This document shows, piece after piece, positions 8,216 to 21,307 of a DNA stretch of 64,000 nucleotides. Numbering within the stretch: position 1 is the first letter of the stretch; each line of letters opens with the position of its first letter. Location of the stretch: the NCBI GenBank assembly GCA_964551305.1, contig CAZKBT010000008.1, forward strand, positions 1 through 64,000, read 5' to 3'. Made by a program: the position numbers and the translations under genes. The DNA comes from JBAZDC01 sp041654595. Its GTDB lineage: Bacteria; Pseudomonadota; Gammaproteobacteria; Burkholderiales; Burkholderiaceae_B. Under the pieces are notes generated by a model that saw only the letters and a list, made by a program, of their open reading frames with translations, searched no databases and was not told the DNA's origin.

Positions 8216-9124
8216 TCAGTTGGTCCGCCAGTAATCGGGGTCGCCGTAGCGTGATTTGAGCATGTCGATGAACAGGCGGACCCGCAGCGGCAAATGTTTT
8301 CGCTCGGGCAGCATGGCAAATATCCCGTTGGCGGGCGCGGCATACTCGTCCAGCACGCTGACCAGGCGGCCGCCGGCCAGGTCCTCCCGTACTTCCCAGA
8401 GCGAGCGCCAGGACAGGCCGTGGCCCGCCAGCGTCCATTGATGAAGGACGGATCCGTCGCCGCAGGCCATGTTTCCTTTCACCCGGATGGCGCGCACGAT
8501 CCCGCCTTGCTTGAGCAGCCAGCCTTTCGCCTGGTTGGTATGATTGCCGAAAACCAGGCAGTTGTGCTCCAGCAACTCTTCCGGCGTCCCGGGCCGTCCC
8601 CGGCGCGCAAGATAGTCGGGCGCCGCCACGATCACCCGCTGGTTGTCGGCCAGACGCAGGCCGATGAAGCGCGAATCGTCCAGATCGCCGATCCGAATCG
8701 CGCAGTCGTAGCGCTCTTCGATGAGGTCGACCAGCCGGTCGCTGAGATCCAGCGACACGATCACGTCGGGATAGCTTGCCAGGAATTCGGGCAATAGCGG
8801 CGCCACGTGGCGCCTGCCGAATCCGGCGGGGGCGCTGATGCGCAAAGGGCCGCTGGGGCTGGCGCTGCCTTGCGCAATGCGGGCCTCGGTTTCGGCCAGG
8901 TCCAGCAAAATGCGCTGGGCCTGCTCCAGCAGCGCGCTGCCCTCGGAGTTCAGGGACAGGCGGCGCGTGGAGCGTGTCAGCAATTTGATGCCAAGGCGCG
9001 CCTCCAGGGCGTTCATGCGCCGGCCCATCATGGTCGGCGCGATGCCTTCGGCCCGGGCGGCGGCAGACAGGCTGCCCATCGTGGCGACGGCGACGAAGCT
9101 TTCCAGTTCCTTGAACTTATCCAT
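8216..9124 (-). CDS. LysR-family transcription regulator
   Basis: The 302-residue product has an N-terminal winged helix-turn-helix (about residues 5-62) with the LysR pattern FVAVATMGSLSAAARAEGIA. A linker helix and a C-terminal ligand-binding domain typical of the CrgA/DmlR-like class (PLRISAPAGFGR, YDCAIRIG) follow. The neighbours (mazF upstream on the same strand, fnr downstream) do not reveal its target. The effector and regulated genes cannot be told from the sequence. Confidence 0.93.
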   Translation of the reverse strand: MDKFKELESFVAVATMGSLSAAARAEGIAPTMMGRRMNALEARLGIKLLTRSTRRLSLNSEGSALLEQAQRILLDLAETEARIAQGSASPSGPLRISAPAGFGRRHVAPLLPEFLASYPDVIVSLDLSDRLVDLIEERYDCAIRIGDLDDSRFIGLRLADNQRVIVAAPDYLARRGRPGTPEELLEHNCLVFGNHTNQAKGWLLKQGGIVRAIRVKGNMACGDGSVLHQWTLAGHGLSWRSLWEVREDLAGGRLVSVLDEYAAPANGIFAMLPERKHLPLRVRLFIDMLKSRYGDPDYWRTN

Positions 9125-9175
9125 AGTCTATGTCGAAAAGCATGGACGCGCGGTGCGCCGCCCGGCCCGGTCGGC

Positions 9176-9514
9176 TCAATCTTTGAACAGCAGCGCGTGC
9201 AGTTTCGCCCGGATCTGCGCCAGTTCGGTCGGGCCGGCCTTGCTCTGGCGGCTGATTTTCGTGTTGGCCCAGTCCAGGCTTTTTACCTGGTCGGCCAGGG
9301 CGACCGCCGGCTCGGCGCTCTGCAAGGCGACTTCGAAAGGGTAGTGCTTGACTGCGGACGTGACGGCACAGCAGACGAAAAGACCGGTTCGCCGGTTGTA
9401 TGCCGCCGGGCTGATGACGACCGCCGTTTTATGGTCGGACAGCCCGCCGCCGGCGGGTACGTCGAAATGCACGCGAACGATGTCGCCGGTGTCGGGAATG
9501 TAGCGTTTGGTCAT
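9176..9514 (-). CDS. mazF: MazF-type endoribonuclease toxin
   Basis: MazF cuts mRNA at short sequence motifs and is neutralised by MazE. The 112-residue product matches MazF along its length: RYIPDTGDIVRVHFD at the N-terminus, AVVISPAAYNRRTGL, YPFEVAL and ALADQVKSLDW. ATG 9514 is used; a GTG six bases upstream is also in frame. The antitoxin gene lies 15 nt upstream on the same strand, forming the usual antitoxin-first operon. Confidence 0.93.
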   Translation of the reverse strand: MTKRYIPDTGDIVRVHFDVPAGGGLSDHKTAVVISPAAYNRRTGLFVCCAVTSAVKHYPFEVALQSAEPAVALADQVKSLDWANTKISRQSKAGPTELAQIRAKLHALLFKD

Positions 9515-9529
9515 GATCACCCTGTTGGT

Positions 9530-9757
9530 TCAACCGGCGGCGCCGAAGTCGATTTCGGCGTGGACATTGCCAGCCTTGATGGCGCCGAGCAATTGCGACA
9601 GCAGGTATTCTTCGGAGCGGACGGGCTCGATGACGATGCGGCCGCGCTCCAGCGTCAGCTCCACGGTGTCGTCGATGTCGATTTTGAGTGATTTCATCAT
9701 GGATGAGGGCAGGCGTACCGCCGCGCTATTCCCCCATTTCTTGACTGTGCTGCGCAT
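9530..9757 (-). CDS. mazE: MazE-type antitoxin (AbrB/SpoVT fold)
   Basis: MazE binds and inhibits MazF and, with it, represses the operon. The 75-residue product has the N-terminal DNA-binding motif VKKWGNSAAVRLPSSMM, the IDDTVELTLERGRIVIEP core and an acidic C-terminal tail of the type that wraps MazF. A GGAG sequence lies upstream of ATG 9757. It is divergent from clpB with a 135-nt shared control region. Close resemblance to E. coli MazE makes the call firm. Confidence 0.92.
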   Translation of the reverse strand: MRSTVKKWGNSAAVRLPSSMMKSLKIDIDDTVELTLERGRIVIEPVRSEEYLLSQLLGAIKAGNVHAEIDFGAAG

Positions 9758-9818
9758 GAGCGGCATCTCCTTCGTGAAAATCCTTTTCTGGCACAAGTTT
9801 ATCAGGCCCTGCGACAAC

Positions 9819-9848
9819 CTTGAAATGGGGGTGTTTGTCCGCACATTA
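9819..9848 (+). promoter_or_regulatory. Sigma-32-like heat-shock promoter of clpB
   Basis: CTTGAAA at 9819-9825 is an exact match to the sigma-32 -35 consensus. After 13 nt comes CCGCACATTA (from 9839), a partial match to the -10 consensus CCCCATnT. It lies about 45 nt upstream of clpB ATG 9893, a classical heat-shock gene. The match is seen; use by sigma-32 is inferred. Confidence 0.65.
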
Positions 9849-9892
9849 GAAGTATTCGAGCGTGTGCTCTTCAATTCATCGGTGGAATCGAT

Positions 9893-12484
<2,592 letters not shown>

Positions 12485-12520
12485 TGCCGAGCCTCTCGCC
12501 CGGGGCCTGACAAGGCGGAA

Positions 12521-12550
12521 AAAACAGGGTGCTTTGGAGCACCCTGTTTT
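12521..12550. terminator. Bidirectional terminator between clpB and queH
   Basis: A 13-bp perfect stem (AAAACAGGGTGCT at 12521-12533 with AGCACCCTGTTTT at 12538-12550) encloses a TTGG loop and is flanked by A- and T-runs on both sides. It separates the convergent genes clpB and queH and can act in both directions. Confidence 0.92.
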
Positions 12551-12554
12551 ATTT

Positions 12555-13244
12555 TTACTCGCCTGGCGCCGAGTCAGGCCCGACGGATTGGATTTCGTCT
12601 TTGCCGTAGAACTTGATCCCGATCTTGATGCGGTCCCGCCCCTGCGCCCGGCGGTGCCGGTTGGTATCGCGCAAGGAATATACGCAGCCGCAGTATTCCT
12701 GCTGATAGAACGTTTCGCGCTTGCTGATTTCTATCATGCGGGCCGAGCCGCCGCCCTTGCGCCAGTTGTAGGTCCAATAGACGAGGCCTGGATAGCGGGC
12801 CGCCGCCCGTTCGCCGCAACCGTTGATCTGGTTCATGTCTTTCCAGCGGGATATCCCCAGCGAGCTGGAGATCGTGTCGTAGCCATGTTCGTAGGCGTAC
12901 AGGGCGGTGCGCTCGAATCGCATGTCGAAGCAGACGGTGCAACGCTCGCCGCGTTCGGGCTCGTTTTCGAGTCCGCGCACGCGCTCGAACCAGTTGTCGC
13001 GGTCATAGTCGGCGTCTATGAACGGAATATCGTGCTGTTCGGCATAACGGATGTTTTCGTTCTTGCGGATTTCGTATTCCCGGTCCGGGTGGATGTTGGG
13101 ATTGTAGAAATAGATGGCGTAATCGATGCCCGATGCGGTCATGGCCTCCATGACTTCGCCCGAGCAGGGCGCGCAGCACGAGTGCAAAAGCACCTTCTTC
13201 CGGCTTTCCGGCAAGGTCAGTATGGGGCGTTTGAAATCGGTCAT
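12555..13244 (-). CDS. queH: Epoxyqueuosine reductase QueH
   Basis: QueH (former DUF208) makes the last step of queuosine tRNA modification, reducing epoxyqueuosine to queuosine, and is an alternative to QueG. The 229-residue product has the family's cysteine pairs: [11 protein letters not shown] near the N-terminus, [10 protein letters not shown] in the middle and EYCGCVYS near the C-terminus. It also has [13 protein letters not shown] 13244 gives the normal length. It follows glnE after 31 nt on the same strand. Confidence 0.9.
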   Translation of the reverse strand: MTDFKRPILTLPESRKKVLLHSCCAPCSGEVMEAMTASGIDYAIYFYNPNIHPDREYEIRKNENIRYAEQHDIPFIDADYDRDNWFERVRGLENEPERGERCTVCFDMRFERTALYAYEHGYDTISSSLGISRWKDMNQINGCGERAAARYPGLVYWTYNWRKGGGSARMIEISKRETFYQQEYCGCVYSLRDTNRHRRAQGRDRIKIGIKFYGKDEIQSVGPDSAPGE

Positions 13245-13275
13245 GGCAGTAGGGGATTGGGTCAACCCTGGTATT

Positions 13276-16158
13276 TTAGTCTCCAAGCACGATATTCCAA
13301 AGTTCGCGGACCGCTTCGCGCTCTTCGCGCATTTGATCGGGCGGCACGCGGGCTTTTTCGGCGCCTTGCAGGCGCAGTGCGTGCTGGCGCTTGCGAAGCC
13401 CGCGATAGGCATCGCCGACCTGGCGCGCCAGGTTGGTGGGAATCAGGCCGTGTTGCGCGGCCAGCCCCAGCAGAGCGATGTTTCCCAGATTGCCCAGCAG
13501 CGCGGGATGATTTCTGGCTTGCGACAGTACCAGGTATTGCGTGATGAACTCGATGTCCACCATGCCGCCGCTATCGTGCTTCAGGTCGAAGTCAGCGCTG
13601 CGGTTGGGGTGGCCCGCGCGAATTTTCTCACGCATGGCTTTGACGTTGTTTTTCAGCGCTTCATTGTCGCGCTCCATCAGGATGACGTTCTTTCTTATCT
13701 CTTCGAACCGGGCTCCGATGGCGGCATCGCCCGCGACGAACCGGGCGCGGGTGATCGCCTGGTGCTCCCAGGCCCATGCCTGCTCCGTCTGATACTTGGC
13801 AAAGGCGTCGATGGAGACGGCCAGCAGGCCCGCGTCGCCATCGGGCCGCAAGCGCAGGTCGATTTCGTAAAGCCTGCCCGAGGACGTCATGGTGGATAGC
13901 CAGGAAGCCATCCGCCTGCCCAGCTTGGTATAGCGTTCGCTTGCCTCGTCGTCGGGGTCATCGTACAGAAAGACCAGATCCAGATCCGAGGCGTAGCCGA
14001 TTTCCTTGCCGCCCAGCTTGCCGTAGGCGATCACCGCAAAGCGGGGTGGCGCGAGCGGCGACTCGCCGTTCTGCGGGGGCGCATCGGAGACGGGGGTGTC
14101 GGAAAACGGCTCCGCGGGTTCCAGTCCTATATGCGGCTGTCCTTCCAGGGCGGCCAGCCGGGTTGTCGGGGCTGTTTTGCGCTTGGGCTGCACCAGGGGC
14201 CAGACGCGCTGGATGGTTTGTTCCAGCAACATGTCCGCCAGGCAGGAAAGCTGGTCCGCCAACTGCTCGACGCTCAGCACGCCCTCAAGATCCTGGGCCA
14301 GCAGCTGAAAGGTGACTTGATGCTGGACGTCGCGCATCAGGTTCATCTGCTGTTCCACGTCGGGTAGGCCGTTGGGCAGCAGGCAGGCGTCCAGCTCGCT
14401 GCTCATTTGTTGGGCGATCTGCTCGAAGTTGATCGGTTCCAGCAGGGTGCGCCATTCGATCAGGCCGTCCAGCAGCAGGGGGTAGCGATTGAGGTATTGG
14501 GACGCCCAGGGGCTGGCGCCGATCAGGCGCGCGACGCGCGCCAGGGTTTCCGGATATTCGGCAAGCAGGGCGAGGTAGGCGCTGCGCGGCGCGATCTGCT
14601 CCACCAGTTCCAACAGGCGCATGGTGGTCGTGTGGGGGTTGTCGGTTTTGCCGGCGGTATCGACGATGGCCGGCAGCAGGCGCTCGAGCCGCCTGCGGCT
14701 GGTCGCGGGCAAGCTGCGTATGCGATGGCTGTCCAGCATGGTTTCGATGCGCTCGTTGATCGCGGCGGCATGCTCGCCCAGACACTCCTGCGCCTGTTCG
14801 GCCAGGCTGCGCCGGGGCGCCTGAGCGGCGGGTTCATCGCGCGCTTGATCGAAATCCCCCATGCCGGCGATGCGAAACGCGTTGCGAAACGTTTGCGACA
14901 CGAATTCCCGGTGCGCCTGCAGCGTTGCTTCGAAGTCGCCGGGCGGCATGCCCATGGCGTGGGCCAGCTCGTCGCGCAGGGCCGGATCGTGAGGAAGGAG
15001 ATGGGTCTGCTCGTCTTCGCGGTATTGCAGGAAATGCTCCACACGGCGCAAAAAGAGATAGGCGGCTTCCAGCGGATCGGCCAGAGAGCCGGACAGCACG
15101 CCGGCCCTTTTCTGCTTGTGCAGGGCGGACAACAGGGCGCGCTGTTGCAGCGAGGGCATGCGCCCGCCTCGGATCAATTGATTCAGCTGCACGACGAACT
15201 CGATTTCCCGTATGCCGCCGTCGCCGAGCTTGATGTTGTGGGTCGTGTCGATGCCGTTGCGCGCCAGCGCCCGGCGCTGCCAGTCCTGGCGTATGCGCTC
15301 GCGCAAGCCGCGCAGGGCGGACAAGGTGTCGAAATCGAAATACTTGCGATAGACGAAAGGCAGACGCAGGCTTTCGAGCTCTTTGCGCTGCTGTCCGGCA
15401 TCGCTGTCCGGAAAGGCCTGGCAGGCTATGATGCGGCCTTTCAGCCAGGCGTAGCGCTCCCATTCCCGTCCTTGCGCGATCAGGTAATTTTCCAGCGCGT
15501 CCAGGCTCCACGCGAGCGGGCCGGCGTCGCCGTCGGGCCGCAGGCGCAGATCGGTGCGGAATACCTGTCCATGCGTGTCGATGTCCGAAAGAATGGGCAT
15601 CATGCGCTGGGTGACGCGTCCGTAGAACTCATGGTAGCTGATGGCGCGGCGTCCGGTCGTTTCGCCTTCTTCGCCGTAGAGCATGATCAGGTCGATGTCG
15701 GACGAGACGTTCAGCTCCTTGCCGCCCAGCTTGCCCATGCCGATAATGATCATTTCCTGCGGTTTGCCGGTCTGTGGATCCAGCGGCGTTCCGTGCACCA
15801 GCGCCAATTGCGTCGCCACGCAACGGTAGGCTTGCGACACCGCGAGATCCGCCAGGAAGGACATGGCGCCGACGACTTCGCGAAACGGCGCCAGCCCAGA
15901 TACGTCGCGCAGCATGAGCGTGTAGAACACGCGTTCGCGCAGGCGGCGCAGTATCTGGCGCGCCGCCTGCGCGGGGTCGTCCTGCCTGCCCGCTATGTCG
16001 GTGGTCAGTTCCGTCAGCCATTGGACGATGGTCTGGCGGGTCACCGGCTGTTCGGCGGCTCGGACCAGCCATTGTCCGAAGCCGGCGTCGACGTCGACCT
16101 TGCGGCGCAGGGCGCCGGACCAGCGTAGCGCGGGGGTGAGGGTAACGGCTTGCGGCAT
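13276..16158 (-). CDS. glnE: Bifunctional glutamine synthetase adenylyltransferase/adenylyl-removing enzyme
   Basis: GlnE adds AMP to, or removes it from, glutamine synthetase according to nitrogen status. The 960-residue product has two nucleotidyltransferase domains. The N-terminal one (adenylyl removal) carries [16 protein letters not shown], the C-terminal one (adenylylation) carries [16 protein letters not shown], and each is followed by LRPDGDAG. A helical region links them. ATG 16158 is chosen; an in-frame GTG at 16170 would add four residues. It is divergent from yhdP and lies upstream of queH. Confidence 0.96.
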   Translation of the reverse strand: MPQAVTLTPALRWSGALRRKVDVDAGFGQWLVRAAEQPVTRQTIVQWLTELTTDIAGRQDDPAQAARQILRRLRERVFYTLMLRDVSGLAPFREVVGAMSFLADLAVSQAYRCVATQLALVHGTPLDPQTGKPQEMIIIGMGKLGGKELNVSSDIDLIMLYGEEGETTGRRAISYHEFYGRVTQRMMPILSDIDTHGQVFRTDLRLRPDGDAGPLAWSLDALENYLIAQGREWERYAWLKGRIIACQAFPDSDAGQQRKELESLRLPFVYRKYFDFDTLSALRGLRERIRQDWQRRALARNGIDTTHNIKLGDGGIREIEFVVQLNQLIRGGRMPSLQQRALLSALHKQKRAGVLSGSLADPLEAAYLFLRRVEHFLQYREDEQTHLLPHDPALRDELAHAMGMPPGDFEATLQAHREFVSQTFRNAFRIAGMGDFDQARDEPAAQAPRRSLAEQAQECLGEHAAAINERIETMLDSHRIRSLPATSRRRLERLLPAIVDTAGKTDNPHTTTMRLLELVEQIAPRSAYLALLAEYPETLARVARLIGASPWASQYLNRYPLLLDGLIEWRTLLEPINFEQIAQQMSSELDACLLPNGLPDVEQQMNLMRDVQHQVTFQLLAQDLEGVLSVEQLADQLSCLADMLLEQTIQRVWPLVQPKRKTAPTTRLAALEGQPHIGLEPAEPFSDTPVSDAPPQNGESPLAPPRFAVIAYGKLGGKEIGYASDLDLVFLYDDPDDEASERYTKLGRRMASWLSTMTSSGRLYEIDLRLRPDGDAGLLAVSIDAFAKYQTEQAWAWEHQAITRARFVAGDAAIGARFEEIRKNVILMERDNEALKNNVKAMREKIRAGHPNRSADFDLKHDSGGMVDIEFITQYLVLSQARNHPALLGNLGNIALLGLAAQHGLIPTNLARQVGDAYRGLRKRQHALRLQGAEKARVPPDQMREEREAVRELWNIVLGD

Positions 16159-16266
16159 GATGCTCGACACGAAAAAGGTGAGTGCCGCGGGGCGTGCGCG
16201 GCATGAGAGGGGACGGGTTGCTGCTTACCGTTTATATTACTGTTCCAGGCCTGTTAAATTCAAATA

Positions 16267-19200
16267 GTGTTGTCGACCTTGTATTCCTTATTCCGCGTGT
16301 TGGGCAAAATCCTGCTGGCAGCGTATTTCGTGCTTGCCCTGGCGTTTCTCGGCCTGCGTTACGCGGTCCTGCCCAATATCGATACCTGGCGCGATCAGAT
16401 CGCGGCCCAGGCATCGACCCTGCTCGGCACGCAGGTCCAGATAGGCGAAGTCAGCGCGCAATGGAAAGGATTGCATCCCAGGGTGGCGTTGACCGATGTG
16501 ACGCTGTCCGAGCGGCAAGGCGATCAGGTGCTGCGCCTGCCCGATGTCCAGGCCGTCATCAGTTGGCGCAGCTTGCTGGATCTGGCGCCCAGCTTCGCCA
16601 GACTGGACATATCGGGCCTGGAGTTGTCGATGCGGCGCGACGGCGCCAACCGCTTGTGGATCCTGGGCAAACCGTATCGGCTGGATGCGAAGGACGATGA
16701 GCCGATACTGGATGACCAGGCCATCGAGTGGCTGCTGTCCAACCGGCAAGTCACGTTGCGCGGAGGGGTCTTGAGCTGGACCGACGAGCGGCGCTCGGCG
16801 CCCGATCTGGTGCTGCGCGACGTGGATCTGGTCCTGCAAAACGACGGCAAGCGGCATGCCTTATCCCTATCGGCCGACTTGCCCGCGGCGCTGGGCAGCA
16901 GGATGCAGCTGTCGGGGCGGTTTCATTTCGGCGCCGGCGCGGCGCACCGGCGCCTGGCATGGGACGAGCTTGGCGGCGAGCTCTATCTGGATATCCAGGA
17001 CATGCGGCCTTTGGGTTGGCAGCCTTGGGTGGATCAGCCGCAGAATCTGGCGTCGGGCCAGGTATCGGCGCGCGCCTGGCTGGGCGTGCGCGAGGGGAAG
17101 CCGGACGTGTTGATCTGGGACGCGAAGATCGGCGACGGCCATTGGGTTTTTGACGAACAGAACGAGATCAGGGCCGATTTTCTACATTTTTACTCGAAAG
17201 GATCATGGGCCGCCTATCGCCAGGTATTCGACCGGGAGCTGCTGGCCGCCAAGCCCGACGATTTGGAAATCAGCATCCGCGCCCGCGACTGGCGGGGCGA
17301 GGCCAAAAGCGAATTCGCGCATGCATTGACATTCGATGGCATCGATTATCAAGGCGCCGCGCGGCGTCGCATGAACGGCTTGCTCAGCGTGCGGGCTTCC
17401 CGGCTGGAGTTGGACAACGCCGATCTCCTGGCCGTCATGCGGGGCCTGTGGACACAGGCGGACGGCGATTCAGCGGGAACGCTGGATCTGGAGGGCAGTC
17501 TGATGCGAGGGCGGGCCGAGGCGATCGTCGATTACCTGCCTTTGACGGTGGACGAGGACGCCAGGCGGTGGATGGCATCCGGAATCCTGGCCGGCGCCTT
17601 GAGCGATACGCGCTTCATGGTCAAGGGCGAGCTGGACCATTTTCCCTTTCAAGCCGAGCCGGACAAAGGAGATTTCCTCTTGGAGGGGGCGTTCAAGGAC
17701 GGCGTGATCGATTATGTTCCCGCCGAAAACGGAGAGCCAGGCTGGCCCAGGCTTGAGGCGTTGCGCGGCAGCGTGCGCCTGCACCGGGCCGATTTGCGCA
17801 TCCAGGCGCCGCAGGGCCTGATGCGTCCGACGGCCGATCACGTCATAGACATAAAAGACGTGGCGGCGCGCATCCCCGATATCGAGCAGGGCTCGGTGCT
17901 GACGGTGAGCGGCGCTACCCGGGCCAGGGGCGCGGACTACCTGGCGCTGGCGGCGCATAGTCCATTGGGCAAGCTGCTGGACGGCGCCTTGGACGAGGTC
18001 TCCGGCGCGGGCGACTGGCGCGTGCCGCTTACCCTGACCGTGCCGCTCTTCGACCCTGAAGCCACGACCGTCGAGGGCGAGGTCCAATTCCAGGGAGGAG
18101 ACCTGCGCTTCATGCCCGGCATGCCGCTATTCGAGCACGTGCAAGGCAAATTGCACTTTACGCAAGCCGGCGTGCAGGCGCGGCAGGTGCGGGGCCGCCT
18201 GCTGGGGGGCGAGCTTGCCGTGTCGGGGGGGCTGGGCTCGGCGCAGCCCGGACTCACTTTGCGCGGCTCGGCGACCGCCGCCGCGTTGACCGAGTACGTG
18301 GGGTTGGCGGGCATGAAGCGCCTGCGGGGCCAGGCGCCTTACGTCGCGACGGTGCGGGGAGGCCTAGATGGTCCGGCCCACGTCGCCATCGCGAGTTCCT
18401 TACAGGGCATGGCGCTCGATCTGCCGCCGCCGTTCGGAAAGAGCGCGCCGGAGGCCTTGAAGGTGGAGGCGACGTGGAAGTCGGATGAAAAACGCAAAGG
18501 CGACATGGTGCTGAACCTGGATGCGGGCCATGGGCTGGCTACCTTTCTGCGCAAACGCGACGACGGGCAGGCGCCGTACTTTCGCGCCGGGGCGATAGGC
18601 GTCGGACAGGCGCCATCGCTGCCGGAGCAGGGCTTGACGATCGATATCCTCTATCCCGAATTCGATGGGGACGTCTGGAACGAGGTGGCCGACGAGTTTT
18701 CGCAGCCTCTGCGCGAAGGGGAACCGACGCCCTCGGTCTTTCCCGAGATCGGCCAGGTGCGCCTGCAGGCGGAAAAAGCCCGTATTTATGGCGTGCCGCT
18801 CGATCAACTCACGTATACGGCCAGCCGGCCCGGTCCTCAGCAGTGGCGCGTGGACATCAGCTCGTCGCAGACGGCCGGCACCTTGTTCTGGCGCGAAGCC
18901 CAGGGACGGGTGGCGGGTCAGGTCGACGCCAAATTCGATCGCCTGGACCTGGGCCAGGATCCCAGTCTTAGCGAGGAAGAGAAAAGCGCTGTAAAGGAAA
19001 CGGTGCCCACCGTGAGCGACGATTTCGATATTCCCGCCATCAATCTCTACGTCAAGCATTTTCGCTTGTACGGCCATCATGTCGGCGAACTGTCCCTGGT
19101 CGGCATCAATCAGGCGCGAGGCGACGTGTGGAGCCTGGAGCAGGTCAAGCTGAGCAGCCCTCATGCGAATCTGACCGGGTCGGGCGCCTGGCGTTTGAGC

Positions 19201-19893
19201 GGCCCCCAAAGAGGGCTGTCCGTCAATGCCAACGTCCAGGTGCAAGACATGGGCGCCTACCTCGACCAGCTAGGTTATGGCGAGCTGATGCAGGGCGGCC
19301 AGGGCACGTTGCACGGCAATTTCCGATGGCGCAACCTGCCGTGGGAATACAGCAAGTCCGACTTGAGCGGGCACGTGATTCTGGAGCTGGACAAGGGGCG
19401 CTTCAGCAGCCTGGGCTCGCGCTCGGCCCGTTTGCTGGAGCTGCTGTCGCTGCAGTCCATACGGCGGCTGGCGACCCTGGATTTGAACGTCAGAGGCGTG
19501 ACCAAGGAAGGGTTTCCGTTCGATACCTTGCGCGGCGATCTGCAGATCGATAAGGGCATACTGAGCACGCCGGGGTATCGGGTCAGCGGTCCGATAGGCA
19601 CGATCGTCATCGACGGCAAGGCCAATTGGCTGGACGAGACACTGGATCTACGCGCGGCGGTGGCGCCGCATCTGGACGCCAGCGGAGCGGCCGTCGCCGC
19701 GGGCATAGCCTTGAATCCCATCGTCGGCGTGGGCGCCTTCCTGGCCCAATGGCTGCTGCAAATGTCGTTGCGCGACGTCATGGCGGTCGAATACCGCATA
19801 CATGGAACCTGGGACGATCCCGTACTGGAGGATGTGCCCGCCAAAAAAGAGGCCATGAGAGAGAGTCCCGGCACGCAGGACATCGCGCCGTAA
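16267..19893 (+). CDS. yhdP: YhdP-family AsmA-like envelope lipid-transport protein
   Basis: YhdP is a very large inner-membrane-anchored AsmA-clan protein; in E. coli it helps move phospholipids to the outer membrane with TamB and YdbH. The 1208-residue product has one N-terminal helix (about 10-32) and then a long periplasmic region of beta-rich repeats with DUF3971- and AsmA-type sequence. The C-terminal DUF includes GIALNPIVGVGAFLAQWLLQ. The start is GTG 16267: an in-frame stop lies nine bases upstream and no early ATG exists. Confidence 0.9.
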   Translation: MLSTLYSLFRVLGKILLAAYFVLALAFLGLRYAVLPNIDTWRDQIAAQASTLLGTQVQIGEVSAQWKGLHPRVALTDVTLSERQGDQVLRLPDVQAVISWRSLLDLAPSFARLDISGLELSMRRDGANRLWILGKPYRLDAKDDEPILDDQAIEWLLSNRQVTLRGGVLSWTDERRSAPDLVLRDVDLVLQNDGKRHALSLSADLPAALGSRMQLSGRFHFGAGAAHRRLAWDELGGELYLDIQDMRPLGWQPWVDQPQNLASGQVSARAWLGVREGKPDVLIWDAKIGDGHWVFDEQNEIRADFLHFYSKGSWAAYRQVFDRELLAAKPDDLEISIRARDWRGEAKSEFAHALTFDGIDYQGAARRRMNGLLSVRASRLELDNADLLAVMRGLWTQADGDSAGTLDLEGSLMRGRAEAIVDYLPLTVDEDARRWMASGILAGALSDTRFMVKGELDHFPFQAEPDKGDFLLEGAFKDGVIDYVPAENGEPGWPRLEALRGSVRLHRADLRIQAPQGLMRPTADHVIDIKDVAARIPDIEQGSVLTVSGATRARGADYLALAAHSPLGKLLDGALDEVSGAGDWRVPLTLTVPLFDPEATTVEGEVQFQGGDLRFMPGMPLFEHVQGKLHFTQAGVQARQVRGRLLGGELAVSGGLGSAQPGLTLRGSATAAALTEYVGLAGMKRLRGQAPYVATVRGGLDGPAHVAIASSLQGMALDLPPPFGKSAPEALKVEATWKSDEKRKGDMVLNLDAGHGLATFLRKRDDGQAPYFRAGAIGVGQAPSLPEQGLTIDILYPEFDGDVWNEVADEFSQPLREGEPTPSVFPEIGQVRLQAEKARIYGVPLDQLTYTASRPGPQQWRVDISSSQTAGTLFWREAQGRVAGQVDAKFDRLDLGQDPSLSEEEKSAVKETVPTVSDDFDIPAINLYVKHFRLYGHHVGELSLVGINQARGDVWSLEQVKLSSPHANLTGSGAWRLSGPQRGLSVNANVQVQDMGAYLDQLGYGELMQGGQGTLHGNFRWRNLPWEYSKSDLSGHVILELDKGRFSSLGSRSARLLELLSLQSIRRLATLDLNVRGVTKEGFPFDTLRGDLQIDKGILSTPGYRVSGPIGTIVIDGKANWLDETLDLRAAVAPHLDASGAAVAAGIALNPIVGVGAFLAQWLLQMSLRDVMAVEYRIHGTWDDPVLEDVPAKKEAMRESPGTQDIAP

Positions 19894-19914
19894 GAACGGG
19901 ATCGGCAGGCAAAA

Positions 19915-19941
19915 AAAACCGCGCATGGGTTGCGCGGTTTT
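19915..19941. terminator. Bidirectional terminator between yhdP and gdhA
   Basis: Stem AAAACCGCGCA (19915-19925) pairs with TGCGCGGTTTT (19931-19941) around a five-base loop, with an A-run before and T-run within the stem. It separates convergent yhdP and gdhA. Confidence 0.88.
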
Positions 19942-19963
19942 ACACTGGGCAAGTGGTTGGTGT

Positions 19964-21304
19964 TCAGTAGATGCCTTGCTGGAGCATGGCGTCCGCGACT
20001 TTGACGAAACCGGCGATATTGGCGCCATTGACATAGTTGACATAGTTACCTTGCTTTCCATGTATGACACAGTTCTCGTGAATGTTGCGCATGATGGCAT
20101 GCAGCTTTGTATCGACTTGCTCGCGCGTCCAGTTCAGGCGTTGGGCGTTCTGGCTCATCTCCAGCCCTGACACGGCGACGCCGCCGGCGTTGCTGGCTTT
20201 GCCGGGCGCGTACAAAATATCCGCCTGGATGAACGCGTCGACCGCATCCAGCGACGTCGGCATGTTGGCGCCTTCGGCCACGCAGCGCACGCCGTTCTTG
20301 ATCAGCATACGGGCGTCCTCGATTTCCAGCTCGTTCTGGGTCGCGCAGGGCAGGGCGACGTCCACGGGCACGTGCCAGGGACGTTTACCGGGCTCGTACA
20401 GCAGGTTGAACTGCTTCGCGTAGGTTTCGACGCGCCCGCGCTCCTCGTTTTTCAGGCGTATGAGCGCATTCAGCTTTTCCTGCGTGAAGCCGGCCTTGTC
20501 CACGACCGCGCCATGCGAGTCCGAGACGGTGATGACCTTGGCGCCCAACTGCAGGCATTTCTGTATGGCGTACTGGGCGACGTTGCCCGAGCCCGACACG
20601 GACACGGTCAATCCTTCGATGGACTGGTTCGCATGCTTGAGCATTTCTTCGGCGAAGTAGACCGTGCCGTAGCCGGTCGCCTCAGGGCGGATCAGGCTGC
20701 CGCCGTAGGACAGGCCTTTTCCCGTAAAGACGCTTGCCGACGAATTCGACAGTTTTTTCATCATGCCGGCCATGAAGCCGACTTCGCGCGCGCCCACGCC
20801 GATGTCGCCGGCGGGAACGTCCGTATCCGGTCCCAGGTGTCGGTAAAGCTCGAGCACCAGCGCCTGGCAAAAGCGCATGACTTCGCCGTCCGACTTGCCT
20901 TTGGGGTCGAAGTCCGAGCCGCCTTTGCCGCCGCCCATCGGCAGCGTGGTGAGCGCGTTCTTGAAGGTCTGTTCGAAAGCCAAGAATTTGAGGATGGACA
21001 GATTGACGGAAGGGTGAAAGCGCATGCCGCCTTTGAACGGTCCGATCGCGGAACTGTGCTGGACGCGGTAGCCGCGATTGGTCTGGACCTCGCCCTGGTC
21101 GTCGACCCAGGAGATGCGGAACTGGATCACGCGCTCGGGTTCGACCAGGCGCTCGAGCAGGCCTTGCTGCCCGTAGCGGGGGTTTTGCTCGATGAAGGGC
21201 CAAAGGCTATGAATGACTTCTTTGACCGCCTGCATGAATTCAGGCTGATGGGGGTCGCGTGCTTGTATCCGGTTTAGAAACTGTTCAAGAGAAGAGGATG
21301 TCAT
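19964..21304 (-). CDS. gdhA: NADP-type glutamate dehydrogenase
   Basis: Glutamate dehydrogenase forms glutamate from 2-oxoglutarate and ammonium. The 446-residue product fits the hexameric small class. It has FKGGMRFHPSVN, the catalytic-lysine region PMGGGKGGSDFDPKG, PAGDIGVGAREVGFM and a Rossmann GSGNVA motif. NADP use is inferred from close resemblance to E. coli GdhA. ATG 21304 begins only three bases after the rho stop, so it is almost certainly cotranscribed with rho. Confidence 0.95.
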   Translation of the reverse strand: MTSSSLEQFLNRIQARDPHQPEFMQAVKEVIHSLWPFIEQNPRYGQQGLLERLVEPERVIQFRISWVDDQGEVQTNRGYRVQHSSAIGPFKGGMRFHPSVNLSILKFLAFEQTFKNALTTLPMGGGKGGSDFDPKGKSDGEVMRFCQALVLELYRHLGPDTDVPAGDIGVGAREVGFMAGMMKKLSNSSASVFTGKGLSYGGSLIRPEATGYGTVYFAEEMLKHANQSIEGLTVSVSGSGNVAQYAIQKCLQLGAKVITVSDSHGAVVDKAGFTQEKLNALIRLKNEERGRVETYAKQFNLLYEPGKRPWHVPVDVALPCATQNELEIEDARMLIKNGVRCVAEGANMPTSLDAVDAFIQADILYAPGKASNAGGVAVSGLEMSQNAQRLNWTREQVDTKLHAIMRNIHENCVIHGKQGNYVNYVNGANIAGFVKVADAMLQQGIY

Positions 21305-21307
21305 CGT

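Noticed and set aside
14407..16128. Long plus-strand open frame across glnE
   Set aside because: The product is low-information and rich in A, Q, G and R. glnE on the other strand explains the region fully.
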